From Apostichopus japonicus (lineage: Eukaryota; Echinodermata; Holothuroidea; Aspidochirotida; Stichopodidae): a stretch of 64,000 bases of DNA. Under the pieces are notes generated by a model that did not search any database, was not told the origin of the DNA, and worked only from the letters and a program-made list of their open reading frames with translations. The stretch lies in the NCBI RefSeq assembly GCF_037975245.1, contig NC_092572.1, positions 8,075,501 to 8,139,500 on the forward strand, read 5' to 3'. Position numbers and translations under genes: made by a program. How positions within the stretch are numbered: the first letter of the stretch is position 1; every line of letters begins with the position of its first letter. Below, piece after piece: positions 11,329 through 21,922 of the stretch.

Positions 11329-11466
11329 AGGGAACAACCACCGCTACCCGCTGAAAGGAACCAAGACACAACCGAAATTAACCCAGTGACCGATGTAGAG
11401 GAATCTGCCCATTCGACGTCATACTTCGTCCTCGAGTCAAAGTTCCAAACAAATGATTATGTCTAG
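11329..11466 (+). pseudogene. Gene A exon 13: C-terminal tail and stop
   Basis: Acceptor ATATATAG, then a phase-0 frame of 45 codons ending in TAG at 11464. It begins REQPPLPAERNQDTTE and ends SYFVLESKFQTNDYV. The tail is polar with two tyrosines near the end (SYF and DYV), possible phosphorylation or adaptor sites, although phosphorylation would have to come from another kinase. There is no equivalent in gene B, whose exon 12 runs into a stop. Confidence 0.65.
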
Positions 11467-11659
11467 TTAACTAAATCAGAAAAGCAATAATGGTAACTGA
11501 TAATATGCCAATATTAGATCATTTGAACTCTTTTGTTTTAGAGTGGATGAACATTAATCACGTCGGGGTATGGTACCTATATAAGAGTAGGTCCATGCAG
11601 TGACGCAATAGGCCTACTCGCCTTAACACTTACGGTAGGGATTACAATTATAACTGCAT

Positions 11660-12350
11660 ATACATGTGCGTATCCAGGGGGGCGTTGGGGGCGCGCCCCC
11701 CCCGGGTAAGAAAAAGAGGAGAGGAAAAAAAGAGAAGAAAAAAAAGGAAAAAAGAAGGGGAAAAGAGGAGGAGGAAGGAAGGGAAAAGAAAAAGAAGAAA
11801 GAGAGAAAAAAGAGGAGGGAGTAGAATAAATATGCCAAGACACCGGGAAGAGAAAGACGAACAGTGACATCAATACAGCGCTGATCCATATTATATACAC
11901 ATGGTAGCCAGTGACGGATCGAGGATGTCGGAAGGGGCGGGCGCATCACCCTACCCCTTTCACCGACAACTCCATTTTTGACGTTTCCATTTTTCCTCTC
12001 TCACTAATACTATATATACTATATATGGTCTACCATAACGCGTGTGTGCGTATGGACGCCTTAAACCATTGTGCTATGAAACCAACTGTGGCTGGTCGGA
12101 GTCGTCGGAGAACATGACGCATTTCGGGAAGGGGGCGACCGCCCCCGAGCATATTTTTTTATGATATCGCTAGTAAATTCAAAATAGAATATGCTTAGAT
12201 GCAACTTACAAGGCAGTGGAAGTGTCATATCCAGCGATCTGGGAGGCATTTTCGGCCAAAATTTTCTTGTACGCTTCGCGCCAACTCGTGGTGGCGCTAC
12301 GCTTAGATAGTTTGCCTACAGGCTTCGCCCCTCCCTCGCGCCTGTTCGAA
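11660..12350 (-). repeat. Composite repeat with GC-rich end and purine tract
   Basis: It starts near 11665 with TGCGTATCCAGGGGGGCG and a C/G-rich palindrome, followed by about 130 bases of almost pure A/G (11708-11822). It continues through GTGGCTGGTCGGAGTCGTCGG and the shared GCG core (inverted, about 12228-12314) to CTCGCGCCTG at 12345. The same blocks appear in opposite orientation in 53356-54826, so it is a relative of that hAT-like element. Ends and target duplication could not be fixed. The long frames read through the purine tract are low-complexity artefacts. Confidence 0.55.
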
Positions 12351-13761
12351 TTTGTAAACCACACAGCAGATATCACATCATATATCAGTGAGCATGAAAA
12401 TCGAGGTTCCAGGATGAACAGCTTCAAAACTGTCGATGTGTGTAGTCATAGTAACCCATTTGATTTTGGGACTGTAACGACTTTACCCGAAAAATATAAC
12501 CTACATTTTTCGCGCGCTCCGCGCGCGTTTAATGCGTTAATATCAATATCATATAGGTAAGCATCGGTTATTACCTCGCATGTCATTGTGTACCGTACGG
12601 TTCGTGGAAATTGCGCAGTATACCGCGGGATGCTGTAAACAACGAAATGTCTTATGTAGATGGAGAAAAAGCATGGAGGTCCAATTATGTCAAATTCTCT
12701 TTTACATTCGTAATGTCGAATTAGTCGGCCAAGCTTACAACTTTATCAAGGAGATATTTTTTAAACTATTCATTTCCTTTAGCTACATCATTGCAATTTA
12801 TTTTTCTTTCAGTAGGAGCCCCTGCCTCCTACGCCTATGTGTGTATTGTTCGGTTGAAGGAAATATCTGGTATTTCTTCATTTCCTTCAACCAAGTTTTA
12901 AAATAGCCGTTATAAGAGGTTTTAATATTTCTACACCAATAAATTAGTGTGTCTGAATTTTCAAAAATTTCCTGACCAACATTCTTCATCATACTTCCCT
13001 CTACTAGTGTAATTTTGACCGGTCTGTTAGGGGTTCAAGGACGTTTTTCTATATAAACCTGCATAAATTTATCTGAACTGAAAATCTCCTGGTTATCGGC
13101 GACTGTCCAGGATTATCGATCGATTACTGGTCATTTGACTTGCCACACACGTCCAAATGATCTTCCAATCACACTCCCTTCTTGTCCGTCCTAACGGCAC
13201 TTGCCTAGATATATTATGAATATGTTCGCGTTCCCAGTTCGTGTGTATTTTTGAAATATAGAAAGGCAGACTCCTGCTAAATGAAACATGACAAATTAAA
13301 AAAAAAACAGAAGCACAAACAGAGGTTATATTAATTGAAATCATCAGCTTTTTTATCCTTTAAAAAATAACTTACCCTTCAGGAAATGGCCACTGTGTAT
13401 TCACTTGTATTTCAGCACAGTTTACGCGTGTACACAAAAATTTATTCAAAATGGCGACGCGGCCAGCTGCTAGTCTCGTGACAATGCCTGCACAAAAGGG
13501 AATTCCCGATGCGTGTGCACTTCTGCTCAATATTTATGTTTGAATGTACATAATCGTGTCGTGCAAGTGGAATATGTCTCGCTGAAATAAAGGGAGAATC
13601 TGGTATCACTCTAAAGACACTGCAGTATGTAAATTGGTTAGGGGTCTTTAGGAGAATAAGTAACATGAACAATGCATATTTAATACGTGGTTATTTTCTT
13701 ATTTTTGTTAACGTTTTTAAACAAATGTGCACATATATCTTATGTAAAGTAGGCTATATGA
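12351..13761. other. Repeat-derived and unannotated sequence
   Basis: The first 100 bases (CAGCAGATATCACATCAT through CAAAACTGTCGATGTGTG) recur at 14270-14340 and 14910-14935, where they flank the second MITE copy, so this is an older repeat. CGCGCGCTCCGCGCGCG at 12510 is a near-palindrome also seen at 18553. No gene recognised. Confidence 0.5.
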
Positions 13762-14344
13762 CAGTGGCGGAGAAACAGGGGGGGTTGGGGGGTTTTAATC
13801 CCCCCACTTTTTGAAGAGGGGGGGTTGGCCCACACAATCAACCCCCCTAGTTTTTGCCAGTAATGTTCTGTTATAGCCTATGTTATGTGCTCCAAATGGC
13901 ATAATAAATCAAATTATTAAATTTGAAATTGTTAAAGTCATTTCAACCTTTTACCTGGTAGGCTACATCAACAATTAACGACCGAAAACCGAGTTAGAAT
14001 TGACCCACACATTATTTCTAGCCCCTTTCCCCCACCTTGCGCATTGGAACTTGTAGCTCATAGCGCTAACTTCACCCCACAACAGACATACATAAAATAA
14101 CGTTTTGTTGCTGTTGAATAGCTTTGGAACTGTAAACACTTGCCAACTTCAACGAGGTGAAGGAAGGAAAAGAAAAAGAAGAAAGAGAGAAAAGGAGAAA
14201 AGGATGGAGTAGAAAATAAGGCAAGAAAACGGGAAGAGAAAGAGGAACAGTGACAAAATTATTCGAATTTGTAAAGCAAACAGCAGATATCACATCATAT
14301 CAGTGAGCATGAAAATGGCGTTCCACGATAAACAGCCTCCAAAC

Positions 14345-14909
14345 CATGGGCGCAGATCCTGGTGAAGACAGCGGGACGCGTCCCCACCAACTTTTTCAGT
14401 AGTGGGGACATGATATACCGTGTCCCCACCAATTTGTCTTGACCAATAGCTGCATTTCAAGTTTCCCTGTATTGAACTTTGGCGCAGTTTGATCCAGCAT
14501 TGTGCAAATGACATGCAGCAGTTCTCATTTTATTGTATTTTATCCACAGTTGACAGTTGTTAAATATAGGACGGAAATCGCATTTGCGGCAGTCTATATT
14601 TGTTTTCTGGGAGAGGACCCCAGACCCATCGTATATACAAAAGTCTACTTGGATTATTTGTCCCCTGATTTTCTTTCTGCAGACGCCCATGTATTTCTCC
14701 AAACTAAATTTCTAAGCCATGAGATCTAAAACTTAAGGAGGTTTAGGAGCATGATTAGGTCTGGGAAGTGTTATTTCCGGCGATCTGGGAGGTATATTTG
14801 CCCAAAAAAATCGTACGCTACGCGCGAACCCATGGTCGCGCTCCACTTAGAAAGTATCAGAGAGCATACACGCGTCCCCACCATTATCCAAGACTGATCT
14901 GCGCCCATG
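14345..14909 (-). mobile_element. hAT-like MITE, copy 2, nested
   Basis: Inverted relative to copy 1 at 2651-3206, with perfect 14-bp termini CATGGGCGCAGATC / GATCTGCGCCCATG. It interrupts an older repeat whose uninterrupted form is at 12411-12440 (CAGCTTCAAAACTGTCGATG). The flanks are CTCCAAAC and CTCAAAAC, 7 of 8 identical, and the empty site at 12413 carries one copy. This gives an unusually clear filled/empty site comparison for an 8-bp duplication. Confidence 0.85.
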
Positions 14910-15379
14910 CTCAAAACTGTCGATGTGTGTAGTGTTCGGTTTCGGAAATATCTGGTATATTTTTATTACCTTCAACGAAATTTTTTAGTAGCCGTCTGAA
15001 TTTTCGAAAATTCCCTAACCAACATTCTTCATCATACTCGTGCAATTTTGACCAGTCTGTTAGGGTTTGAAGGAGGTTTTTCTATATCGGTTGTCCATAG
15101 ATGATATTTTGTGCAACATTATGAGTATGTTTTGAAGTGAATTTATTCACGAGAATTGTGAATTTTCAAATTCTGAACAGTGGGGCTGACGGATACTGTG
15201 GGCCGCGATGAAGAATCACCTAAAAAAGCAATGATCCACAGGATATGTGATGAAGTCGAACATGATGTGTGACTGGTGACAATCTTCAAAAAGGTTATAG
15301 ATGAGAAAAAAAGTATTTGGAAATACTTGGTTCTCAGGCAAAAGTGTACACATGGTTGCTCAGTTTCAAGCCCGAGAAG

Positions 15380-15640
15380 TGCCATTTCCGGTGATCTGGG
15401 GGTACCAAAACCAGAAATTTGCTTGTACGCTGCGCGCCAACCAATGGTGGCGCTCCGCTTAGATAGTAATACGCACCTCCGGGTTAGAAAATCTTGCATA
15501 CGCCCCTGGTTAAATGCAGCTTTTCAAGGCCTGGGCAGTGCCATTTACTGCAATCTGGGAGGCAATATTTGCCAAAAGATTCTTGTGCACTACGCGCCAA
15601 CTTATGGTGTAGCTCCACTTAGATAGTGAGCCAGGAGTTA
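15380..15640 (-). repeat. Two tandem copies of the shared GCG core
   Basis: Both copies read (inverted) TATCTAAG, a GGAGC or CCACC segment, GGTTGGCGCGCAGCGTAC-like sequence, then a CCCAGATCACCGGAAAT-like sequence. They differ enough (about 15385-15468 and 15543-15630) to come from two separate insertions. They lie inside the hAT-like element 13762-15712. Confidence 0.6.
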
Positions 15641-15712
15641 TGACTTTTTATTTCATCAATGGCCTGCGACCCCCCCCCCCCCCCCACTTCTGACAAGAAA
15701 TCTCCGCCACTG

Positions 15713-17800
15713 CTAGATGACATAGATACTAGTGTTACTTTTACAAGACATACTTTCCTAATCGCTTCTTCTACTTTGTATATAACTGTAATCAAAATAG
15801 GGTATTAATCCCACGTTTAGAAGTGACAATTTTGGACATTCAAATGTTTCATAGATGTGGTAGGTATAAGTCGTTCTGAGGTCAGGAAAAACACTTCATA
15901 TTAAAACATCCTGTCAGAATAGAAAGTTGTATGGCTGAGTGTCACTGGTGTGGCAAGTATCGCGATTGGGAAATGATGAGAAGTTTGATATCTCACCAGA
16001 GGTTGTCATTCAAAGTTAATTTATTGAGCTGATCTTTTGCGGTACGCTTAATAAAAACATTGCAATATGGATTATTAAAATAATAAGGGAAGTTTTAAGG
16101 CATAAACATTTTAATCATTTGGAAAACAGTCTGATTCGCTTTCTCATCATGTGTTTGACAAGATGTGACTGAGGGTTTCCAGAGAAAGAAATGTTATGAT
16201 TGCCTTAACTTCATCAATACTTGATACTATCAAGATTTTGGGTGAAAATGCAGCAAAGTGGTAATCGAACGTTCAAAGTTGTATGAATATAATACGTACA
16301 CAGTGACCGAGTAGAGCCTGGGGTTTGTGGCACCTCCACTCCCCTGTCCATTGAAGAAATTCCCCACTTCATACATAAAAAGTGTGCCATTCTTTGTTAA
16401 TGAAAGGGACTTTTTTATGAATCTTAATTATTCTATCTTTATATGCAAATCTAGTATTTCTGTATTTTAGCACCATTTCGAACAATAAATACAAATATCA
16501 CCTATCGTATATGTTCTTGTTCATAAAGCAAAAATATAATCACGCATTAATCCGCGAATGCTTCAATACGCCTACATGACAGATATTCAGAATAAAGCCC
16601 CCTTTAAGGACTCAAGACTTCCAACAGAGCCAGTACACCGGATCTTTCAACCTCCCGAAATGGCAGCTGTCGGTCTCCCCCCCCCCCCCACACACACACA
16701 CATACGCACATACCCTACGTACCGAATAGAGACAAAGACAAAGAAACATATTTCTTTTCTTTTCAATAACATTAACATGTAATGACAGAATATACATCCA
16801 TACATATGAAGGAATGTAATTACACACATAACAATATAGTTAATAACCCAAAGCAAAATTTCCTTTCCCTCCAAATTAGCACTTTCCCAGTATCCACAGT
16901 CATCTATCCAAATGATACAAACACTGGCGTAGCTAGGTTGTTGTGAATGCCAGGATTGAGGGAGGAAGGGGGGTGGAACGGTGGTACCAAACACCGGAAA
17001 GAAATAACCGCTCATCTGTTGCATATCAAATGGGTCACTCGTTCTCTTCAGAGCCACATCCTGGAGTTTAGTGGTATCAGAAATCAATCACTGATCACAA
17101 TGGTTGTGCTTAAGTGAATGTGGACTTTTCTTTGGGCCCTTTTTAGTTGCTGCAATTGGGCACCATTGCTCTTTGCTACGTCATTGCATACAAACCTACC
17201 ACTTACATAGAGAGAAATAATTCATTCAAATTGTGATGGATTTGTTGTTAGGACAGGTTCATGGAAAAACATAGTGACAAATGAAACAGGATTAAAAAAA
17301 AACAGTCTAAACTAGAAATAAAGAGAGAAGTACTATCACGTAAGACATAGTATTTAAACCCTAGTGTAAGATATGTTATACAAAGTGAATAATATCCACT
17401 TTATATTTAAATTTAAGATAGTGGGTGCGTCTAACCACTAAGCAGACGTGTAGTAGAGTACAACAGCAGAGTACAACGTACAATTAGAGTCTTTCTTTGG
17501 ATGAGTATGAGCAAAAGGCTCTAGTGAGTAGGGGATCTTTGTCGTGCAACAATATTTAAACTATACTGTATATCACAATGCCCCTAGTGCAAGTACAAAC
17601 CCATTACGGTGAGTAAGAGTATGATACAAGTAGGACACAATACAAATGTCACTGATGTCACAAAGTATCGATGAAACGTTTATACTAATTTAATGTAGAA
17701 TGAATAGGACATTACGTAGTGAGAGATATGAACAGACATGAATATACTATATCGAAGATGATGTAGAACTGAACAACATCAGACAATAAATCAACATGCC
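15713..17800. other. Unannotated AT-rich sequence with short simple repeats
   Basis: Contains a C-run plus (CA)n tract at 16677-16704 and a CACTGGCGTAGCTAGG motif at 16922 that looks like a single hAT-type end without a partner. No coding or RNA feature supported. Confidence 0.5.
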
Positions 17801-18920
17801 TGGTAATATATTCGTACATAGAGCACGGTATCTTCTGCTGTACCTATATCTTTTCAAATATCTGGTAATAACAGACAGTAAAGAGCAGATACTATACTAT
17901 GACATGGAAAAACAGTGAAGTATCAATAGTTTATATAAAAATATTGACACACCATGTCTTGTATTAGCAGTCAGGACAGAGCAGATAGTATACTATAACA
18001 ATGGACAAAACAGTGAAGTATCAATAGTATACACAGACACATCATGCCTTGTATGAACATATAGGATACTATGATATAGACATGGACAGAACAGTAAAGT
18101 ATCAATAGTATACACAGACATCATGTCTTGTATTAGCAGACATTACAGGGCATATACTATGCTATAGACATGTACAAAACAGTGAAGTATCCATAGCAGA
18201 AACAGAAATATCATGTATTGTTATATAATGCAGGACAGAGCAGATACTATGTTATGACGTCGAAAAACTGTGAAGCATCAATAGTATACACCAGGGTTGT
18301 CCAACCTACGGCCCGCGGGCCACAGTCCGGCCCGCCGCAGGGTTGCGTCCGGCCGGCCAGAGATGCTCTACGGTGCGAAATTTTAGTGAGCAGATTTATT
18401 GATAACAATTTGAAGCTATATAATCAATCATTCGAACCTTCTGGGTCCAAAAAACTGCATACAGGTCAGTTTGTGTGACACTCTCTCAGCGGAGGGGGGG
18501 GGGGGCGGCTGAACTTTATTCATCTGTTTTATCAGGAAGGAAAATAAATCAGTGCGCTCCGCGCGCAGTGCTCACATTTTGTTGCCTTGGGCTTCGGGCA
18601 AAATGTCGAAAGTAGGGTTCATGCGGCCCCCTCCTTCATCATAATCATTCCATGTGGCCCTCCTCTGCAAAAGGTTGGACAACCCTGGTATACACAGACA
18701 TATCAGGTCTTGTCTGAACAGACAGGACAGAGAACATACTATGCTACTAAGCAGTGAAGCATCTGAAATATCATGTATTGAATTAACAGTCAGGACAGAA
18801 TGGATGTTATGCTATAGACATGGGGGGAAAATGGAATATCCATATCAAAAACAGATATATCATGTATTGTATTCAACAAACTAACCAGAGAAAAGCTATG
18901 AAATACACATGGAAAATCAG
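17800..18920 (+). repeat. Imperfect satellite, unit about 85-100 bp
   Basis: Degenerate tandem units carry the recurring words CATGTCTTGTATTAGCAG, GACAGAGCAGATACTATG, TATAGACATGGA.AAAACAG, and TGAAGTATCAATAGTATACAC. About eight or nine units can be followed, more diverged at the ends. The array is split by a hAT-like element at 18292-18687, which duplicated GTATACAC, a word of the satellite itself. Confidence 0.75.
18292..18687 (+). mobile_element. hAT-like MITE with perfect 8-bp target duplication
   Basis: 396 bp bounded by CAGGGTTGTCCAACCT and AGGTTGGACAACCCTG, perfect 16-bp TIRs. The flanks are GTATACAC at 18284-18291 and 18688-18695, identical over 8 bp. The CAGGG.TGTCCAACC type of end is well known from hAT families. 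The interior is GC-rich with a G-run and a GCGCTCCGCGCGC palindrome; it has no transposase. Low divergence of the termini suggests a fairly recent insertion. Confidence 0.9.
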
Positions 18921-19647
18921 TACACTATCAATAGCAATCACAAACAGGTCTTTCAGTACAACAACCACTACATAGATATCTATCTTGATAATACTGTCCA
19001 CACTTTCAAACATAACATCTGTTTTGATGTATCTTGGTTATGCTTTCCTTATCATGGCTGTATAATGTATGGTCTCTAGGTGTAAGATACGTGTTACGCT
19101 GTTGCCACTGTGGTGTGAAATTTGTGATTGCTAATGGTATGACTATAACGAAATTGGTACACGCTAACAAGCGTGTAGTGTTTAACAGGTTTTCCAGCTT
19201 GCAGTATAGCTGTACAGGAGTATGTATTTACCATCACATGTGTTAGAATATTCACATTTGCTGGTAGGATTGATAACAATTGGATGAAAGTGAACTACAA
19301 GAAATTTACTTACACAAAATACTTAGTTCACAAGTGCTTGCCATAGAACGAAAAATGATACTCAGATGTCATCTTATATTCTATTACTAAGAACACATTT
19401 TTTAATTACATAAACCATTCACAAATATCTATATTTACTCTATTCATAATTTCACCAAATCTGTTGTGTACTAAATAGAACAAATATGCAAATGATGAAC
19501 TGCTGAATGAAACTTGTACTGAAATATATTGATACTTTATCATATTATACTATAGTCCACAAACAAAAATCAATCACATTTTTTTCTAAATACTCGACAT
19601 AAATATTGCCAAACATAATTCTTTAACACTAGAGATAGAAAAAAAAA
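18921..19647. other. Unannotated; 3' flank of the V-ATPase copy
   Basis: Lies downstream of the last exon of the minus-strand ATP6V1A copy and would hold its 3' UTR. AATAAA-like words are common in such AT-rich sequence, so no single poly(A) site can be named. Confidence 0.4.
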
Positions 19648-19740
19648 TCAGTCTTCAAGATTGCGGAAGCTTTGCTGCATATTTTCGTAAAGTTCACTAA
19701 AGTCAGCTTTGATTTTGGCTTCACCATCTTTCACAGGGTC
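19648..19740 (-). pseudogene. ATP6V1A: ATP6V1A terminal exon
   Basis: Acceptor CATTTTCAG, phase 0, 30 codons and TGA. It starts [19 protein letters not shown] and ends SFRNLED, the characteristic C-terminus of the animal subunit. No lesion. Confidence 0.9.
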
Positions 19741-20955
19741 CTGAAAATGAAAGAGAGGAAGGAACTCATATATTACACAGTGTCAACCAACCTTTGATGA
19801 TATAATAAATATTTAAGCAATGAAGTTTATGACTAAGGAGGTCACTGAAAGAGAAAGCAATCTTGATCTTAACAGTTGCTTTGTTGGCAATCACATAGTA
19901 CTAAAATCTCAAATTGAGATTGTAGTTGCTCAAAGTATATGACTTTCCAAGTCTTTTCAACAACGTGATTGATGAAACTTGAACAAATGTGATCCTAAAT
20001 ATGATTGTCGCTCATAATATTCTTCCCCATTAGTATGAATTTAACACCCAAAGAGAAAAATTAAAAACTATTTCCCTTGATTTTTACTTCAATGTTGCAT
20101 TAACAATTGATATGTTACAAAACATGCTTCATAATACATACCTTATAAAATATAGTATACATTATATATGTTATATATAATACAGAGTATGCATAATATA
20201 TGCTATACAAAATACATTACATATGCTAAATAATATACTATGTAGCGTACACTTTATAATATATACATTACTATATACAGTATGTACTCAACAATATATA
20301 ATATATAATGTAATGTATTAGCATCTATACTATATAATGTGTTGTAAACATTGTATAATATATACCATACACACTACATAATAAACTATCTATAAACTAT
20401 ACCATACAATAAACTATACACTGTAAGCTTTACTATGTAGTATTGAATGTATAATAAATACAATACTATATAGTAAACATACATTATATACTTACTGTGA
20501 ACAATATACCATACTATTTACTTTTACTATTATATAATACTGTCACAAACTATAATAGCCAAATTCTTTAAGCAGTAACTGTTTTCTTAATTCAAAGGGC
20601 TGATGGATTACATTTTTACAGAGCTCTTTAACAAGTTATGTCACATGATACAAACTGAAACTGAAATTATGAAAACTACAAGGCAACAAACACAAAACAA
20701 AAGGTTCAATAATGGGAAGGCTTATTGCACTTTTATGGTGGTAATACCTTATGCTCAGAGACTCACAAGTCACACATGTAAAGTGCTCTTAAATTGTACT
20801 TAAAGATCCAAGAGAGGACTAATTCAAATGAAAATTAGGTTAAGTTCTTCAATGTTGGAAAGGTTATTCAATTTGAAGCAAAGATATTACACCAAAAAAG
20901 TACTGTACAAAACAAGCTCTCTAGGTGCAGTTTCTACATTAAGCTTTAAACTACT
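19741..20955. repeat. Intron sequence with TA-rich simple repeat
   Basis: From about 20130 to 20560 the sequence is a degenerate TATA/ATAC-rich array (TATATAATATA, CTATACAATA and similar). The same type of array followed by the same unique sequence (AGATCCAAG.GAGG, GTTAAGTTCTT..) is found at 38990-39440, marking one edge of the local duplication. Confidence 0.65.
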
Positions 20956-20959
20956 AATG

Positions 20960-21217
20960 TGTTGACACATATCTCACCATACACTTCATACTACTGAGTT
21001 GATACATATATCCTACCTTAAACTTCATACTCTTGAGTTCATACATATCTTACCTTAAACTTCACACAACTGAGTTGATACATATCTTACCTTCAAAATT
21101 TTATACTACTGAGTTGATACATATCTTACCTTCATTTTACACTACTAAGTTGCTACATATCTTACCTAAAACTTCATATTACTGAGTTGAAACATATCTT
21201 ACCTAAACTTCATACTA
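20960..21217 (-). repeat. Exon/splice-donor minisatellite, distal part
   Basis: About seven units of 36-40 bp, on the plus strand ACTTCATACTACTGAGTTGA followed by TACATATCTTACCTT. Read on the minus strand each unit is TATCAACTCAGTAGTATGAA.TTTAAG/GTAAGATATG, i.e. codons for YQLSSMKFK and the GTAAGA donor of the exon at 25134-25305. The array is interrupted at 21217 by a DNA element and resumes at 24729. Confidence 0.85.
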
Positions 21218-21922
21218 GGACAGGTCCAAGCTTTTGTATCCCTAGAAGCCAAATTTCAAACTTTACTGAAGCACCCAAAATGTGGTGTCATGTTAAAGCT
21301 GAATTATTGAAGTTTCAGATTTTCATAATTTTTGGGAATTTTTTTGCCTATTCCAACAATTGCAGCCAGCTAATTTGCATAAATTCAAATTGCAGTGTGA
21401 CGTACGGGACATTTGGAATCCTATTTCCCTGCCAGTAATATGAACTTATTGAATATAAGTTATGTGGGACATGATACACCCTTCCTTCCAATAATTTTGA
21501 CATATTATGTTTGGGGGTTCATCAATTAAATATGCTAATTAGCTAGTGTCCAAATACTGATGTCCCATACGTCACAATTTTTAGCTCTTTTTTTCAAGGT
21601 TTGATATGAAGGAACAATTTTTTTTTTTTGTGATATTCTATTCTAATTAAGAACATTGCTCAAAAATATCCATCCCAAAAAACTTGAAAAAATATTTACT
21701 GCAAATCTAATTATCAAATTTTAAAATGTGACGTACAGGACAAAATGTGACGTACGGGACATAGTGTGGTGGAAACCCTGTATTTATACACAATAAATAT
21801 GCATGGGCATTGGGCTCCAATGGGGACCTCTACTGGAAACCTTCCAATGCTTACAAGTTTATTTTGTTGAACGCTGGTAGTTGCAACTTGTAATCCCTGC
21901 ATGCCTGAAGAGCACATCATGG

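Larger units (their letters stand above)
3577..11466 (+). pseudogene. Gene A: Ig-domain receptor pseudokinase, 13 exons, two lesions
   Basis: A single-pass cell-surface receptor with an Ig-type ectodomain, one membrane segment and an intracellular tyrosine-kinase-like domain. Thirteen exons (3577-3852, 4408-4646, 5291-5389, 5911-5938, 6680-6804, 7205-7336, 7556-7666, 7965-8176, 8918-9037, 9328-9454, 9922-10018, 10731-10833, 11329-11466) join in phase with GT/AG borders, giving roughly 600 codons; a signal-peptide exon is missing. The domain order resembles an RTK, but HRD is HPA, the catalytic-loop Asn is Lys, the Gly loop is absent, DFG is DIC and APE is LPG, so it cannot be an ordinary kinase. 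Lesions: exon 2 is 239 nt where 240 is needed, and exon 11 has an in-frame TAG. Either it is a young pseudogene or the assembly has two errors. Its paralogue is gene B at 45.7-58.8 kb. Confidence 0.8.
13762..15712 (+). mobile_element. hAT-like element with 8-bp target duplication, nested insertions
   Basis: Left end CAGTGGCGGAGAAACAGG, right end TCTCCGCCACTG: TIRs of at least 12 bp. The flanks are CTATATGA (13754-13761) and CTAGATGA (15713-15720), 7 of 8 identical. G-runs near the left end and a C-run near the right end extend the inverted arrangement. It holds a purine-rich segment, an older repeat split by the MITE at 14345-14909, and two copies of the shared GCG core (15385-15630). No transposase frame is visible, so it is non-autonomous. 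The superfamily is inferred from TIR and duplication length. Confidence 0.75.

Noticed and set aside
11577-11949. Two frames of more than 100 codons over the purine tract (minus strand)
   Set aside because: Low-complexity Ser/Phe/Leu runs produced by the A/G-rich tract, with no family similarity.
16922-17090. hAT-like element starting CACTGGCGTAGCTAGG
   Set aside because: No matching inverted end or target duplication found nearby.
17800-18920. CRISPR-like array
   Set aside because: Units are degenerate tandem copies without unique spacers, in an intron-bearing eukaryotic sequence.
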